Below are positions 1 through 11,466 of a stretch of DNA of 64,000 nucleotides, piece after piece. The number at the start of each line of letters is the position of its first letter. Position 1 is the first letter of the stretch. Under the pieces are notes generated by a model. The model was not told where the DNA came from, ran no database searches, and worked only from the letters and a program-made list of their open reading frames with translations. The stretch covers positions 620,001 to 684,000 of the forward strand of contig JAJKFH010003173.1 in the NCBI GenBank assembly GCA_023333565.1, read 5' to 3'. Made by a program: the position numbers and the translations under genes. Source of the stretch: Puffinus mauretanicus (Eukaryota > Chordata > Aves > Procellariiformes > Procellariidae).

Positions 1-3000
1 AACAGTGGCTACTTTCCATAGTACCAAGCTTCCCACCTGCTAATTTCCAAAGCTTAGCTCGGGTTTTTTAGTTCCAGTCACTTTGTAATGACTGCATACT
101 TTTATTAAAGCTTCCTGTGGTGTCTTCATTATAATTTCTGTTTTACAAGGGCCACTCACTGAAATGCACAAACACTTCAGCAACCTGTCAGTGCTCAGCT
201 TTGAAGCCAGTGTAGAGGGAAATACCAAAGATCTGCTATCTTAATTAGTACGAGAGGTTACAGAGATGTTAATGCCTGATCTTGCAGGGCTGACAGAAAG
301 GATTAAAGGTTGTGGAATCAGATGCCTGTAAAACAGAGGGTTCTGGGCACTACTGTTTTTCCTGAGTTCAAGTTAGCAGATTGTGGCTTTGCTTGCTTGG
401 GTAAACGTGCTTGTTGGTGCAAGTCTGAGTTGGAGCATACGGAGACGCATGGCTTGCACTTGGGCCAAGGGTGGGAACTGCCAGGAAGGTCTTAATTCCT
501 TCAAGCTTTGATGGTATCAAATTGTATCAGAAACACTTGAAAAATGCCTACATCTTGTGGCTATGAAATATGATCTTTCAATTCATGTGTTTTCTAAGCA
601 GCCTTGCTGCTGCGGTTAGGAAGCTTTGGGGGGCGCAGGCACATGCCACGCATCTTATCAGCACCTATTCCTGCAAACTCCCGAGACCTGAGGCCAGAAG
701 GGCCCCAGTGATGTGATGCTGCCCACAGCACCTGCACAAGGTCCACTAGACAGCAGCCAGAAACACTTTTTTTTCCACCGCTGTGACAAAGTGGAACACT
801 TGTTTCCGTAGTGCCAGGATGCTGAGCAGCTCATGTGTGAGGGTCAGCAGAAAGGAAGAGGCACCTCGGGAATCCCAGCTTGCTCCAGGGCTGTGTGCAG
901 GGAGGTTACACCAGGGAAAGGGTCACTCCAGCAGGTATTTGTGGCAATTAATAGAAATCAGATACTGGACAAGATGTACCTTTTGCAGACCTGTTCTCCC
1001 TGGCCTTGCCCAGTCTGTTCTTGTGGTTCATGTGATGAAATTCCTGAGATGCAGACAGTTCTCTGTAATAGCTAGAAGCCCTGCTTGAAGTCCTAAAGCA
1101 GTCACTGTGTAGGCATGGAATAACAGTGATGCTTCAGCCTTATTTGTAGCTCTCGGGATTCTGTGTTGCAGTAGGGTGTGGGAGCTCTCTGCCCACATTG
1201 CTTCCACAGTCCTTACCCTGAAATGTTTATAGTTTCAGGCCCCTATTCTGCAGTAAGGCTGAATCTTTCAGGATTTCTGTATGTGACAAGTAATACTCAA
1301 CCTGTCTAAAGGTGGTAAAAATCTTGCTGTAATTAATTAACTTATTGTATTTTATGATGTTTGGTGTGCCTCCTTGGCACCCAGAGGATCTCAGATCTTT
1401 GATCCAGAGGGTGTGATTTATTGGGCAATTATACATCTACACACCATCACTCATGCTGGAAAGAGGCGCTGTGATCTCATCAGTCTGGAAGAACGTGACA
1501 TGGAAGGACTTTTATCAAATGAAGGGGGGGCTGATGAATGGAGAAGTCGGGGAAGTATTGATTCAAGCCAATATATTATTTTCTACATTAATATTGTGCA
1601 GACAGTAGCAAATAGAGACCCTGCACTAGTGTTAGTGTTTTTTCCATGATGAAGAATTGCCCTTCTGTGAAGTTTCATTTCAATGAGGAATGATGTTTTG
1701 GGACATTAAATGATTTCTTATGGAAATGTTAGTTCTTTCATTATACAAAGAAACAGGTGAAACGCACAATTGTTTTTCTTGCGCTATCAGGAAGAAATGG
1801 TGTGAGGTGAATCCTCTTGGGAATATGGTACGGGAGAAGAGTTTTCTGCATGTGCTGCTCTGTTTTGGGGGATGACTTAGAAAATAGCATACTGCAGATC
1901 CCATGGGTATGTGACTATTGGAGCCCATCTGAGTTAGCACAACCAGTGACAGCCTGTGGGTATTTTGTCTCGCCAAGAACAACAAGCTGCAGAAGTTGCA
2001 GTATGTTTCAATAGGTGCATTAAAAGGAACGGTGGTCCAGGCCATCCATTTATAGATAAACTTTGCTGCAGGTTTTGGGCCCAGATGGTGGCTATGGAAA
2101 GGTGAGATCAGGAGTAGATTTTTAATGTGTTTAGTCCTGTTGACTTCCCAAATGGCTCCTGAATCAAGGCCAGAATATGCATTATGTGACAGAGGTTTTC
2201 CCCTTCTATTACTGTTTCTTTTTAATTTGAAGGTCATTCCTCTGAGTTTAGCAGAGGCTTTTCTGTTGATGACTGATGCATTTCTCCTGCTATCTGTTCT
2301 ACCTTGTAATACTGGATTTATTAATGTATCAACAGAGTTCTTCCCCTATTCATCAGGGCCAGATGGTGATAAGAAGGACTTCTGCTTTAAAAATTACCTT
2401 CCTCCTTTTCTTCCATGGCCCCCACCAACAAAACAAAGAGGGGATTAATCTTAGACTAAAAGTGTTTCAGTTGATGCCTGCCTCCAGAAGTCATTAGTAA
2501 GATAACCAGGTAATGAGGCTGATGTAAGAGACCTTGACTTGTGTTGACAGAGGAGAGGGTGAACCACTATGCAGCATTTTTGTTGGGATCAGCTTTGTAC
2601 AAGATATGGCACGGCCTTACAATGGCAGCTGCTGATGGAGATGATCTTTGCTCTGCAGACCACACATGTTCCATAACTTTGGCATAGATAACCTGTCCCC
2701 ACTGGAGAGATTCAAGAGGTTCATGTGTCTTTGTAGACTTCTCAGGGCTTGTATTTCTTGAGATACTAAAAATTTAGGGTAAAACAATTGAAGATGCTGT
2801 ATCAGCATGCACAAGTTGAAGAATTCTGAACTTAGAGCATAATGATAAACTTATTTACAAATAAAGTGTCCCTATTTCCAGTAGATTAATGCTCTTGAGC
2901 TGAAGGGAATTAATGCTCCTTTGCTCTTAGCACCAAGCATCCAGTTGTTTCACGTGCTTTCCATGCATGTTGGCTCATGTTGATTCCTTGTGTTTTCTGT

Positions 3001-3011
3001 GTCCCATGAAG
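1..3011. other. Unique non-coding sequence
   Basis: No exon, RNA gene or well-supported repeat is visible in this stretch. Open frames are short except for one 185-codon frame on the minus strand, listed separately. A short patch near 2131-2175 resembles the middle and end of a sauropsid palindromic MITE, but it is too short to annotate. If the candidate exon at 3012 is real, this stretch would be intron upstream of it; otherwise it is intergenic. Confidence 0.5.
1680..2237 (-). other. 185-codon open frame without recognisable domain
   Basis: This is the longest minus-strand open frame in the window. The conceptual protein shows no domain, signal peptide, membrane segment or repeat that I recognise, and its composition (many His, Ser, Asn and Leu spread evenly) does not resemble a known family. 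A frame of this length is somewhat unusual by chance at this base composition, but with several thousand frames in the window one such frame is not compelling. I see no promoter, CpG cluster or splice-site pair around it. Most likely a chance frame; a decayed coding relic is the alternative. Confidence 0.12.
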
Positions 3012-3052
3012 ACATGAACTCGGGCTTGGAGAGCAGCGAGGACTCCATGTGA
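3012..3052 (+). other. Candidate terminal coding exon (speculative)
   Basis: A T-rich stretch ends in an AAG acceptor at 3009-3011. It is followed by a short frame closed by TGA at 3050-3052. Read in one frame the end is HEDMNSGLESSEDSM, an acidic and serine-rich tail with mostly G/C third positions, unlike the surrounding AT-rich text. An AATAAA signal lies at 3206-3211, so a short 3' UTR is conceivable. Any earlier exons would lie to the left of the window. I do not recognise the protein. The acceptor is weak (AAG rather than CAG or TAG) and the frame is only about 22 codons long, so this may be chance. Confidence 0.18.
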
Positions 3053-3216
3053 CTTCCCCCCCTGCCCCCCATCCTGTTGTCAGAACAGTGAAGACTAACC
3101 TGAGTCGTTTACATGTTGGAGGGATGTGAAGGTTAGTTTGAACTTATTTGGATAAAAATGCCGAGGAGGACATCTCGGACCACTTGGCCTGCTTGTTCAT
3201 CAGGCAATAAAACTGG

Positions 3217-6200
3217 GCAGCCTCTGCAGGGGCAGCTCAGCCCAACTGTCGTTGCTCCAGGTTTTGCAAACAAAAGGAGTTGTGCTACACCAAGCAGAGA
3301 ATGGGTGTATTTTCTCCTGGTGCCCACTGGAGGTCACTGGAACATTGTTTACCATTGTCCGTTAGAACAAAGGAATTGCAAACCTGACGTTTCATGAAAT
3401 TAATGTTTTAAATTTTCAGAGATTTTATCAATTTTACATATGAAAATAAATCTCCAAATTGCTCATAATCCCTGTGTGTAATAGGTATTTTATAAATGTT
3501 TCTTATGCCCTGAGGAGACATCAGCAGGGTCTTTATTTTACAAAAGTATGAATCAACCGATAGGAATTTTGAGAAAGGCTCCTGTAACGGGTTCTGTGTT
3601 CCCCAGCTTGCTTTGTTGTACCCTGATGGACGAGTCCTAAGTGCAAAAACATGCCTTAAGTCCTTCCATGTTTATCAGCAGGAAACCTAAATGTTGCCCT
3701 TGCCAATCATTTTATTGCATATATGTTATTATATATGCTGGAAAGAAGATGAGCAGTTTGATGTTCTGCAAAGGTCATCTTATTAAAATTGGTTCAGACG
3801 AAGGAGGCAAAGAATGTCTCTTCCCCCCCCGCCCTTGTGCAGGCAGCAGTTCCTACCCACTCAAATTTTTGGGGAGTCTGCTCAGATACCCTTCCTATCC
3901 TAGATACAGACCCCCCCCCTCAAGCATGAGGAGTCCTCTGCACTTGGTGCTGGAGCAGAAGCAGATGCTAGACTAACAGGATCTAATTATCAGTAATACG
4001 AAAAGTTTGGCAACTAGTCATGGAATCAGCAATAAAAAAAAACAAAGCAGCTTCTCAACCCATCTATCAAAGTGTGTGCAGTTGCTGTTAATGATAGACT
4101 GAATAATAATTAGCATTAACTAAAAGGATCCCTTTATACTTCCCGGTGATATTTAATTTAAAGCCAAGAAATAGACTCCTGACTTTTGGGTGATATCCAG
4201 TTTCAATATAGCGCTGGGATTTATATTTTAGTCTTTACATGTAAAGTGCATTTGTGAAATGTATCAGCTTATGGCAAATTAGGTGCCATTTGCTGTAAGT
4301 TTTTGACTGCGAGAGTGCACATAGTCGACCAACTAGAGCAGTGCCTGGTCTCCTTGAAAAAAAGTGTGTGGGAGGAGTCGGGGATTTCCATTTCAGATGT
4401 AAGTACTTCCTTTAAATCTGTTCCCACAGACAGCTGATGGATCCAAAAACCCTTCTGGAGTATTTATCAAATAAATAGATATGCATACATGAAAAATCTC
4501 AGGATGCAACACTCTCCACAAACATCTCCGTTAAAGAAACACAATTTGCTGTTGAAAAATTTTCAGCAGAAGTTTAAACTGCTTGCAAGTCTGTAGGGAA
4601 CTTGGATTTGGGGCAAGGAGGGAGCAGGGTCAGTCTGAGCAGTCTCCCTCGGCAGGTGCTGCGTAAGTCTTCTGCTGATGCCATTACCAAATACATCAGG
4701 CAGAATCTGTCCGGTGAATTAAGGTAATATATCTCTTGGCCTCTGACAGTCATCAGAATCCTCATGGGAAAGTTTTTTAACAGCTGGCAACATGTTTTTT
4801 CTGTTCTCTCATATAGCCCTCTCCAAGCTCTCCATTGGGAAAAGGATGGGTAAGGAGAACTCCCGTTTTGGTTCTGCTGAGTATTGGAGCAGAGGCTGTG
4901 CTGCTGCAGTGGCATCGCAGCCGCGCCGTGGCAGTGTGCGTGGGAGCGCCGTGCAGCGCAGCAGGCTTGCGGGGTTTTGAAGGAGCCTCTGGCAGACAGA
5001 AAATGCTAAAATTGTCTAACGGCCAGGCTGGAGTGTCTGCTTCAGATGTGCACTCCAGGTGAAGAGTTTAAACTGAAGTGAGATCAAGTCTTACCAGTGG
5101 CTCTTAAGATGCTTGCCCTGTCTCTGCTACCTGCCCTGGGCTGCTGCTCCGTGCGCGAAGGGAGATCTGCTGTCGGGCTCTTGACAATGAAACACTCGTA
5201 TTATAAAGACTTCAGAAAAGTAATGCTTGATTGTGTTTAGTGAGTGATTTTCTGAATGTAAATAATAGGTTCATCTCGAATTGATGATGAATGCAGGGAC
5301 TTCAGTCCTGAACCACGGAGATTTGATTAACGCATTAAAATGATGAGGTACTCAGTTGGAATAAGAATGTATTTGCCTGTAAGCTCTCTGTAATATACCG
5401 TGCTTGAGAGATCCACGCTGGATTTTTGTGAACAGTGCTTTTCTGTAGATTCAAATGGGGCAGGCCATCTCCTGAAATGTTACTGCTGGGTATTAAATTC
5501 CAGAGATGGAGGTCTCTGGTGCTGCCCTTGTTTGAAGGTTCTGGCAAGTGTGGGGGACAAGAAAGCTAGCTTGACGTAAGCTGCCAATAACTTGTTATCC
5601 AAGAACATGCCCAAAAAACATCCCTTTATTTGTCAAATTCAGCAGCCTCAAAGGGGTTCAAAACAGCCTCGTGGGATGTGCAGGTATCCAGGCAAGCCAG
5701 GAGGAGAGGTGGCTCTGTTTGCACCACAGCCCCAAATCCGAGCCTGGACGGGGTCTGGAGCAGTGCTTCTGCTTTTGCTTCATTTTAAAGCTTATCCTTA
5801 AATGTTTGCACTAAAGCCCTGGAGCCCTAAGAAAGAAGATGCAAATAACTTAACTCTTTTCCCATGGAAGCAATTAAGAAACTGTGTTAATAAGAAATCA
5901 AGTTGTTTGTAAATTTTAATGGTTTAGAAGATGCCCTAGGGAAATCATAAACAAATAGGACACTGTTTGATGTGGACCCTTGCTAGCCAAGCAGCTCCAC
6001 CTATGTTGTAGATGTGATCAATTAAAAAATATCAGGAGAAAATGACGCATTCTTTTAATTTAACGTGTTTAGCCACGAGGATTTTCTAACTTTTCTAACA
6101 TAATGATTAGAGGCTAGAAGGAGAGTGTCACTTTGTTTTATTTCCTCACCACTTAAGAAAAAGGGACACTATCTTGCTATAGGCTGGTTGGGAATACCAG

Positions 6201-6344
6201 GAGCAGAATCAGTGGGAAGCTGTGTTAAGATTGCGTGCAATGACCAAAAATGGATTTAACACTGTGCTGGCAGCCAAACAGCATAAGCTGTGTTTATCTG
6301 AATCCTGGGATCTGTCTCTGGTGTGGGTCTGACATTTGCTGGTG
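3217..6344. other. Unique non-coding sequence
   Basis: No gene or clear repeat seen. Around 4905-5175 G+C and CpG rise modestly, but too little to call a CpG island. The rest is AT-rich unique sequence containing short chance frames. Confidence 0.5.
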
Positions 6345-6529
6345 TCACCCAGCGCTGCGGGGACAGGCAGGTTTGGGGGATCCTCGTCAGAACGACGACA
6401 TCGAGCCGTCGTTACCATCGAGTGTCATTCTACCCCGTCTCCGGGCGTTTCGGGTCGCCGTAACCCGCCAGCCGGGGCCCGCAGCGCGGGCAGGAGCCCG
6501 GCCCCCTGAGGCAGCCGGCGGCGGGAACC

Positions 6530-6570
6530 CCCGCTCCCGCCGCGTGCGCGTCCCGCTCCCGCCGCGTGCG
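6530..6570. repeat. 22-base tandem duplication inside CpG island 1
   Basis: A 19-base unit beginning CCCGCTCCCG occurs at 6530-6548 and again, identically, at 6552-6570, giving a period of 22. Each copy contains a GC-box-like core, so the duplication would double a potential Sp1/KLF-type site. Confidence 0.85.
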
Positions 6571-6615
6571 CCCCCCTGACTGGCCTGCGCGCGCCGCGCC
6601 CTGTGCAGGCGGAGC

Positions 6616-6646
6616 GGGGACGGGACCCGCCGGGCGGCGGGGCGGG
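6616..6646 (+). other. Potential G-quadruplex in CpG island 1
   Basis: Five runs of three or four G lie at 6616-6619, 6622-6624, 6632-6634, 6639-6642 and 6644-6646, with loops of 2, 7, 4 and 1 bases. This satisfies the usual four-run, loop-of-seven-or-less rule. G-quadruplex motifs are common in vertebrate promoters, so this fits the promoter reading of the island but does not prove it. Confidence 0.6.
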
Positions 6647-9600
6647 AGCGCGGCCCCAAACGCCGGTGGGGAACAGCCAGGGCGGGATCCGTCAGCCGTG
6701 GTGCGAGCCCGCGCTCGAGTCAGGGGAGAGGCGGTGTGTCCAACAGGGCTGGAGATGCGAGTTTTAAAACATGGTGCCCGCCCCTCCCCTGCTGACTTCC
6801 CCTCCCCGATTATTTCAGGCGGGCAGCTGGCATCTCCTTCCAGGTGGGGTTAACCCTCTTCTCACAGCCTCGCTGCGGGGGTGACTTGCTCCCTGCGCTG
6901 AAGACAGCTTTGCTGGGCGCTTGCTGAGCAGCACCCGGGCCCTGCGGTGGAGCGGGGCCCGGAGGTGGCCGAGTGCGGCACCGTCCCGCCGTGTTCCGTA
7001 CGGGAGGGCCCGTGCTGTTCTACAGCTCTGCTCGGTGTTTGATTCGCCCGTGAGAATTCATCTTTTTGTGAACTCCTTCATGCACAACCTGCTTGCTGAC
7101 ACTGGTTGGTGCTGCATTTTGTCACTGGTGCGCAGTGGACTGAGAAAATGTGAGTACTGGTAGCAGTTTAAAAGCAAAAAAAACCCATTAAACTGTCAAA
7201 TTTATTTCTTCTTTCAATTCCGTGATTGCAAAGCCCATCTCGTTATTTTGAGGCCCAGCTTGTGCTTTACGTAGCATGAGGGTTGGCAGCATTGCTTCTG
7301 CTATGGCTTGGAAACGGTCCTGTAGAGAAGTCCTCTTGGACTCTAAACGTACTAATATCTGACATATGCAAGGAGCATGAGTGGAGGCTTTCATACTGCC
7401 TCAGTAGCTGAGGAAAATATTAATGTGACAGGAATAGAAGGTGGTGCTTAAGGCACAATACTTGTATTTGAGGCAGGTGAGAAATGGGGAGTTACTAAGT
7501 GACAACTGTGTTTACTGCTGCTTGGGTGTGTGATATCTATGTGGTCTCCATAGGGCTGAATTACTGTGATTTATAAGAAATTCATGGAACTACATTTAGG
7601 TTTTTGTAATGTATGTCTACACATACACGAAAATCAACAGAAGATTTCATTATTGCCATGACACGTTCCTTCCAACTTGTTCACTCCTATGATTATTGCA
7701 ATTTGTTTCTCCTGAGATTTCTGTAAGGCGTGACAAGACACCAAACTTATGGTGAGGTACACAAAGGACTCCTTTGCATATTAAAGACTTTGTATTGTCA
7801 CTTGACTAAATTTGGGAAAACATCTACCACTGTGAGTGTCATTAGAGAGAGATGAGTTCCAGTGCTCATTACTGGGGTGCTGTGACAAATAGGTGGAGGA
7901 AGGACTATGAAGTGGCAGTGTGCTTTTTTTTCCTAAGCCTTGTTGAGGCTCATTTTGCTTCTCTCTGTCTCTAGCAGTCTCAATGCCTTGATAATAAATG
8001 CAGCTCGCATATGAACAACTCCCCGGACTGATTTCTTTCCACTGGAAGAAGTGATTTAAAGGAAGACGAAAAAAGACATTGAATGTGTTCATTATTGATA
8101 ATCTTAAAGATTTACTGTGGGCTTTCAGAAAAGCTGCTGCCTTAAAGCAAACTGCTTTTATCTCCTTTTTGTTTGCTTAGTTGGCTTTTGTGGGTTTTGT
8201 GTCTTTTTGTTCAGTAGCTCATGTAGGTAGAAGCTTGAATATTGTTTTTTTTCTGAGGGGAAATTTGCCAGCCCCTGCTAGCAGTGGGGAAAGCTCGGTG
8301 GGAACTGCACAGGGATGTGTTTTGCCAGTAGAGCGGTGCAGGGAGTACATCAAACCTGGCTTTAGGTGCCTGTGGCCACTCAAGGCAGCTGGCTGTGTCC
8401 ATGCTGGGGAGCATCGCGGTGTGACCAGCACAGCAGCTGAGTGCCCTGGTCTTTAAGAAGGCTCCTACCCTTGGGCATCGGGCTTCTTTAAAGCATTCTG
8501 AATTAGACATTAATTGTAAATATTTAAAAAACAACAACAAAAAGCCTTGGCAAAATAATGGAGAAATCTGCTCAGCGACTGAAACTGTTTCCAGTCTGGT
8601 CCTTCTGAGCCCACATGATAATGCCTGATCTCCATTCTTGCCTGCGTTCCCCTGTACCGTTTCAGAGCACCTGTCTTGGGCTTAGGGTTAAAATGTTCTT
8701 CACATGGTACATAATTGCATTAGAGTGCAAGAAGCCAAGAGGAAATGGAAGAGGAAGGGGGAGTTTAATTCAGATGAATCCCCAACTGCTCTTTCGTGCT
8801 AGTTCAAGGAAAGATGTCGACAAGATAATTATCACAGCGTTTTGTGTTTTGTTGCTTCCAGCTTTCTCCTTGAGGGAACAGAAACAGTTGGTGCGGTGCA
8901 AGAGATGGGATGGCAGATGGGAGTCAGGTGCGTACTGACTAAGCCAAAACATAGGAAGCCAGGAGAATGGGAATCCATACTAAAAAGCCCAGGAACGGTG
9001 AATTTCTCCATTGGGTTCTGACCTTTCTCAGTGCACATCAAAGGGCAGAAGCAGTCACCCTGTGCTCAGAGTCATTAGATATTAGGGATGTTTAAAGTAC
9101 AAGATATCAAGCCGGAAGGCGCAGACCAGATGTGCTTATTCACCTCTTTGCCCTTCAGTCTCCAGAAGTTCCAGAATCTCTAATTAAAGCCAAAAATAGG
9201 TTCAGGGAGGAGCAGATGGCATTAGGAGTTAGGAGGTGTGAATGAGCTGCCACAGGGATATGAGCTTTTCACCTACGTAATCTGTTGATGGGCCCTGCAA
9301 GAGCACCGTGCTGTCCTGAAACTGCTGCCTTCTAAGAAGGTGGTAGAGAGATTATCATGGGGAGAGCAGTGGGTCGCAAACTTCCGCGCAGTTCCATGCA
9401 AAGCATGCTTGTTATTGCAGAGTGATTATGTTTCCTATATGGATGACTGTCGGGAGCAGAGAGCACTGACCCAAAGATCCATGAAATTGAGAGAAGCAGC
9501 AGGTTCCCAATACCTTGAAAAATCAGGCCTTCTGGTAGAAGCTGGTTCACCTTTTTTCCCTATGTCTGAAGATAAGCACCTCTGAACTTGAGAGTATTTG

Positions 9601-11234
9601 TAAACAAACACAAACTGTCTGGAATTTAAATCCCAAAACAAAAGGGGAGGGTCCAAACTGTTGTGGGCAGTGGGGAAGGAACAAACACAACCTGGTAATA
9701 TCTTAACTAAGATGGGTTGTACAGGTAGATACTATAAAAGCAGAGCAGGGAAAATTTTACCCTGCTGTTAAAGTAAGGAAATAACTTCACTATCTGCTTG
9801 TTTGGGGACTCTGGGCATGTCATCTTTTCCCTGTTTATGTTCTCTTTTTGCAGAGTGTGCTTTCCTCAGTAATACAATGCAAGATCTTGGGAGGAAAGTG
9901 CCACGTAATAGCTTTTTGGCACAGAAGGCATAATTGGCTGGTTAAACTCAGGGGCATTTAGAGGCCTGATGGCTAAAAAGGGTTTGCAGGGTTCAAAGTA
10001 AAAAAGCTGGATAACGTTTAGCACAATACTAATAGGAAATACAGAGAATTTGGTGTATTTTCTTGTCAGATTCAGTACAGTGTATCTTTGTGACTAAGTC
10101 CCTCTGGTTTGGGGTTTTCCTGCACACCTGAGTGGAAATTTACCAGGCAGATGTAAATTTGGTGATATGTTGGAGCGAAAGCAGAAGGGAATGAACTTTG
10201 TTTTTTTTGTAAGTGGCTAGAATGAGCCAGGTAACTTGTGCAGAAATTGGTCTATTGTGTGCTCTCATTCGCCGTTTCCTAGATTGCCTCTGCCTTCCAC
10301 ATCGTGGTATTTGCTTCTGAAGCAAGAGATATTTCCCAAAGGTCTCTGAGCATGTGTAGCTGTATTTCATCCCCATAGTTAATTCAACAAGGAATACTGG
10401 AACACAGAGTATCAGAAAACATTTTCTCTGTGTTCAGTAAGCAAAACCATATGCTCAAACCCTGTCATCAGTTCAGAGGCGTTTAATAACCTCATACTTC
10501 ACCAATCAGAATAATTAAACAGGCTCATTATTTTAAATATTCATTGCGTCCAGATTCCATGTTTGGCTTTCTTGGTCAATTTGGTTCTTGCTAATCTGGG
10601 GGAAGGAAAGAATGTTCTCTAGTGCTTAATTTGCATTAAAAACACTATAATTTGTAAGTAAATTGGAAAGCTTTTAAGTGAAGAGGGAACATCAGTGACT
10701 TGACAGTCAAAGCTCTCCTTTGTTTTTCAAGCATAATGTTCCAGAAAGATGCTCTTCCTTTCTTGGAATTACATGGCAGTAAGAATGAAGCCTTGTAATT
10801 GTTCATTAATCCATGGTTATTAGGGGACTGATGGAAGGAAGCACCAGAAAAGAAAAACAAACCCCAAGCGGGTAGTATCTTGCTTGTGATACCTGTACTA
10901 GAAAATTGATTTTAAATTTCTTAAGTTATTTAAGAGGGATAAATTATTGTCAGAAGAGCAGTCGCTGGTCTGCGTGGTGGAGGCTGGGGAGATGGAAGAA
11001 TGGCGCTGCCTCTCTGGGGAGTGCAGTAAGACCTCTCCCTGCCTGCTCCTGTGCTGAGCCAGTCCGGCTCTTCAGCCTTGTTTCTTGGATCTGATTTTTT
11101 TCCTTTCCACTACTCCCAATTGTGCAAGACTTCCTCTTACTGGTGAGCTGGTAAGAGTGGCCCACAAGGAGTAATAACTGAAACTTGGCCAAAAGGAGTA
11201 AAAAGTTATAAAGACATGTCACCGTGGCTAAATA

Positions 11235-11251
11235 GTGGTGGTGGTGGTGGG
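11235..11251 (+). repeat. Short (GTG)n microsatellite
   Basis: About five and a half uninterrupted GTG units. Too short to be highly variable. Confidence 0.85.
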
Positions 11252-11446
11252 GAGTTTCTCCTATTTTCTTACTTGACCAACCTAATACAAAGGAAATATC
11301 TTAATTGGTTTGATTTTAAAAAATACCTGAACAGGCACTACTTTTCTTCCTTTTTTGGTATATCTGATTGCCTGGATATTTCTTGAAAAAATCTTTCTCT
11401 GTTATATTAAAGATATTGCTTTCTTTGTTACTTCCACCTGTTTGTT

Positions 11447-11466
11447 GAGGAGGAGGAGGAGGGGAG
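11447..11466 (+). repeat. Short (GAG)n purine tract
   Basis: Repeated GAG/AGG units form a pure purine run that continues into further G/A-rich sequence. Confidence 0.8.

Larger units (their letters stand above)
6345..7015. promoter_or_regulatory. CpG island 1, candidate promoter
   Basis: This stretch is sharply GC-rich in an AT-rich, CpG-poor setting. I count about 40 CpG dinucleotides in the 240 bases 6481-6720. It contains Sp1/KLF-type GC boxes at about 6637-6647 and, in reverse orientation, at about 6775-6789. There is no convincing TATA or CCAAT box; a palindromic GTTTTAAAAC lies at 6761-6770. In amniotes such islands usually mark promoters of broadly expressed or developmental genes, or of long non-coding RNAs. 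Direction cannot be decided. A GTGAGT donor at 7150-7155 would suit a plus-strand first exon, while no equally good minus-strand donor was seen nearby. The long frames inside reflect the scarcity of stop codons in GC-rich DNA. Confidence 0.7.

Noticed and set aside
671..715. GAGGCCAGAAGGGCCCCAGT, resembling the reverse complement of a CR1 3' end
   Set aside because: Only about 15 to 20 bases agree, and no further CR1 blocks follow at the right distance.
2131..2175. TGTTGACTTCCCAAATGG and CTGAATCAAGGCC, like a palindromic MITE right arm
   Set aside because: The matching part is too short and gapped to separate from chance.
6387..6853. Frames of 90 to 109 codons in CpG island 1
   Set aside because: Same GC-driven effect; no domain and no consistent start context.
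8450..8492. Small inverted repeat CTTTAAGAAG / CTTCTTTAAAG
   Set aside because: The stem is short and imperfect; no miRNA or terminator meaning can be supported.
9101..9200. Possible reversed CR1 fragment (AAGCCGGAAGGCGCAGACC)
   Set aside because: Mismatches are too many and the flanks do not follow CR1.
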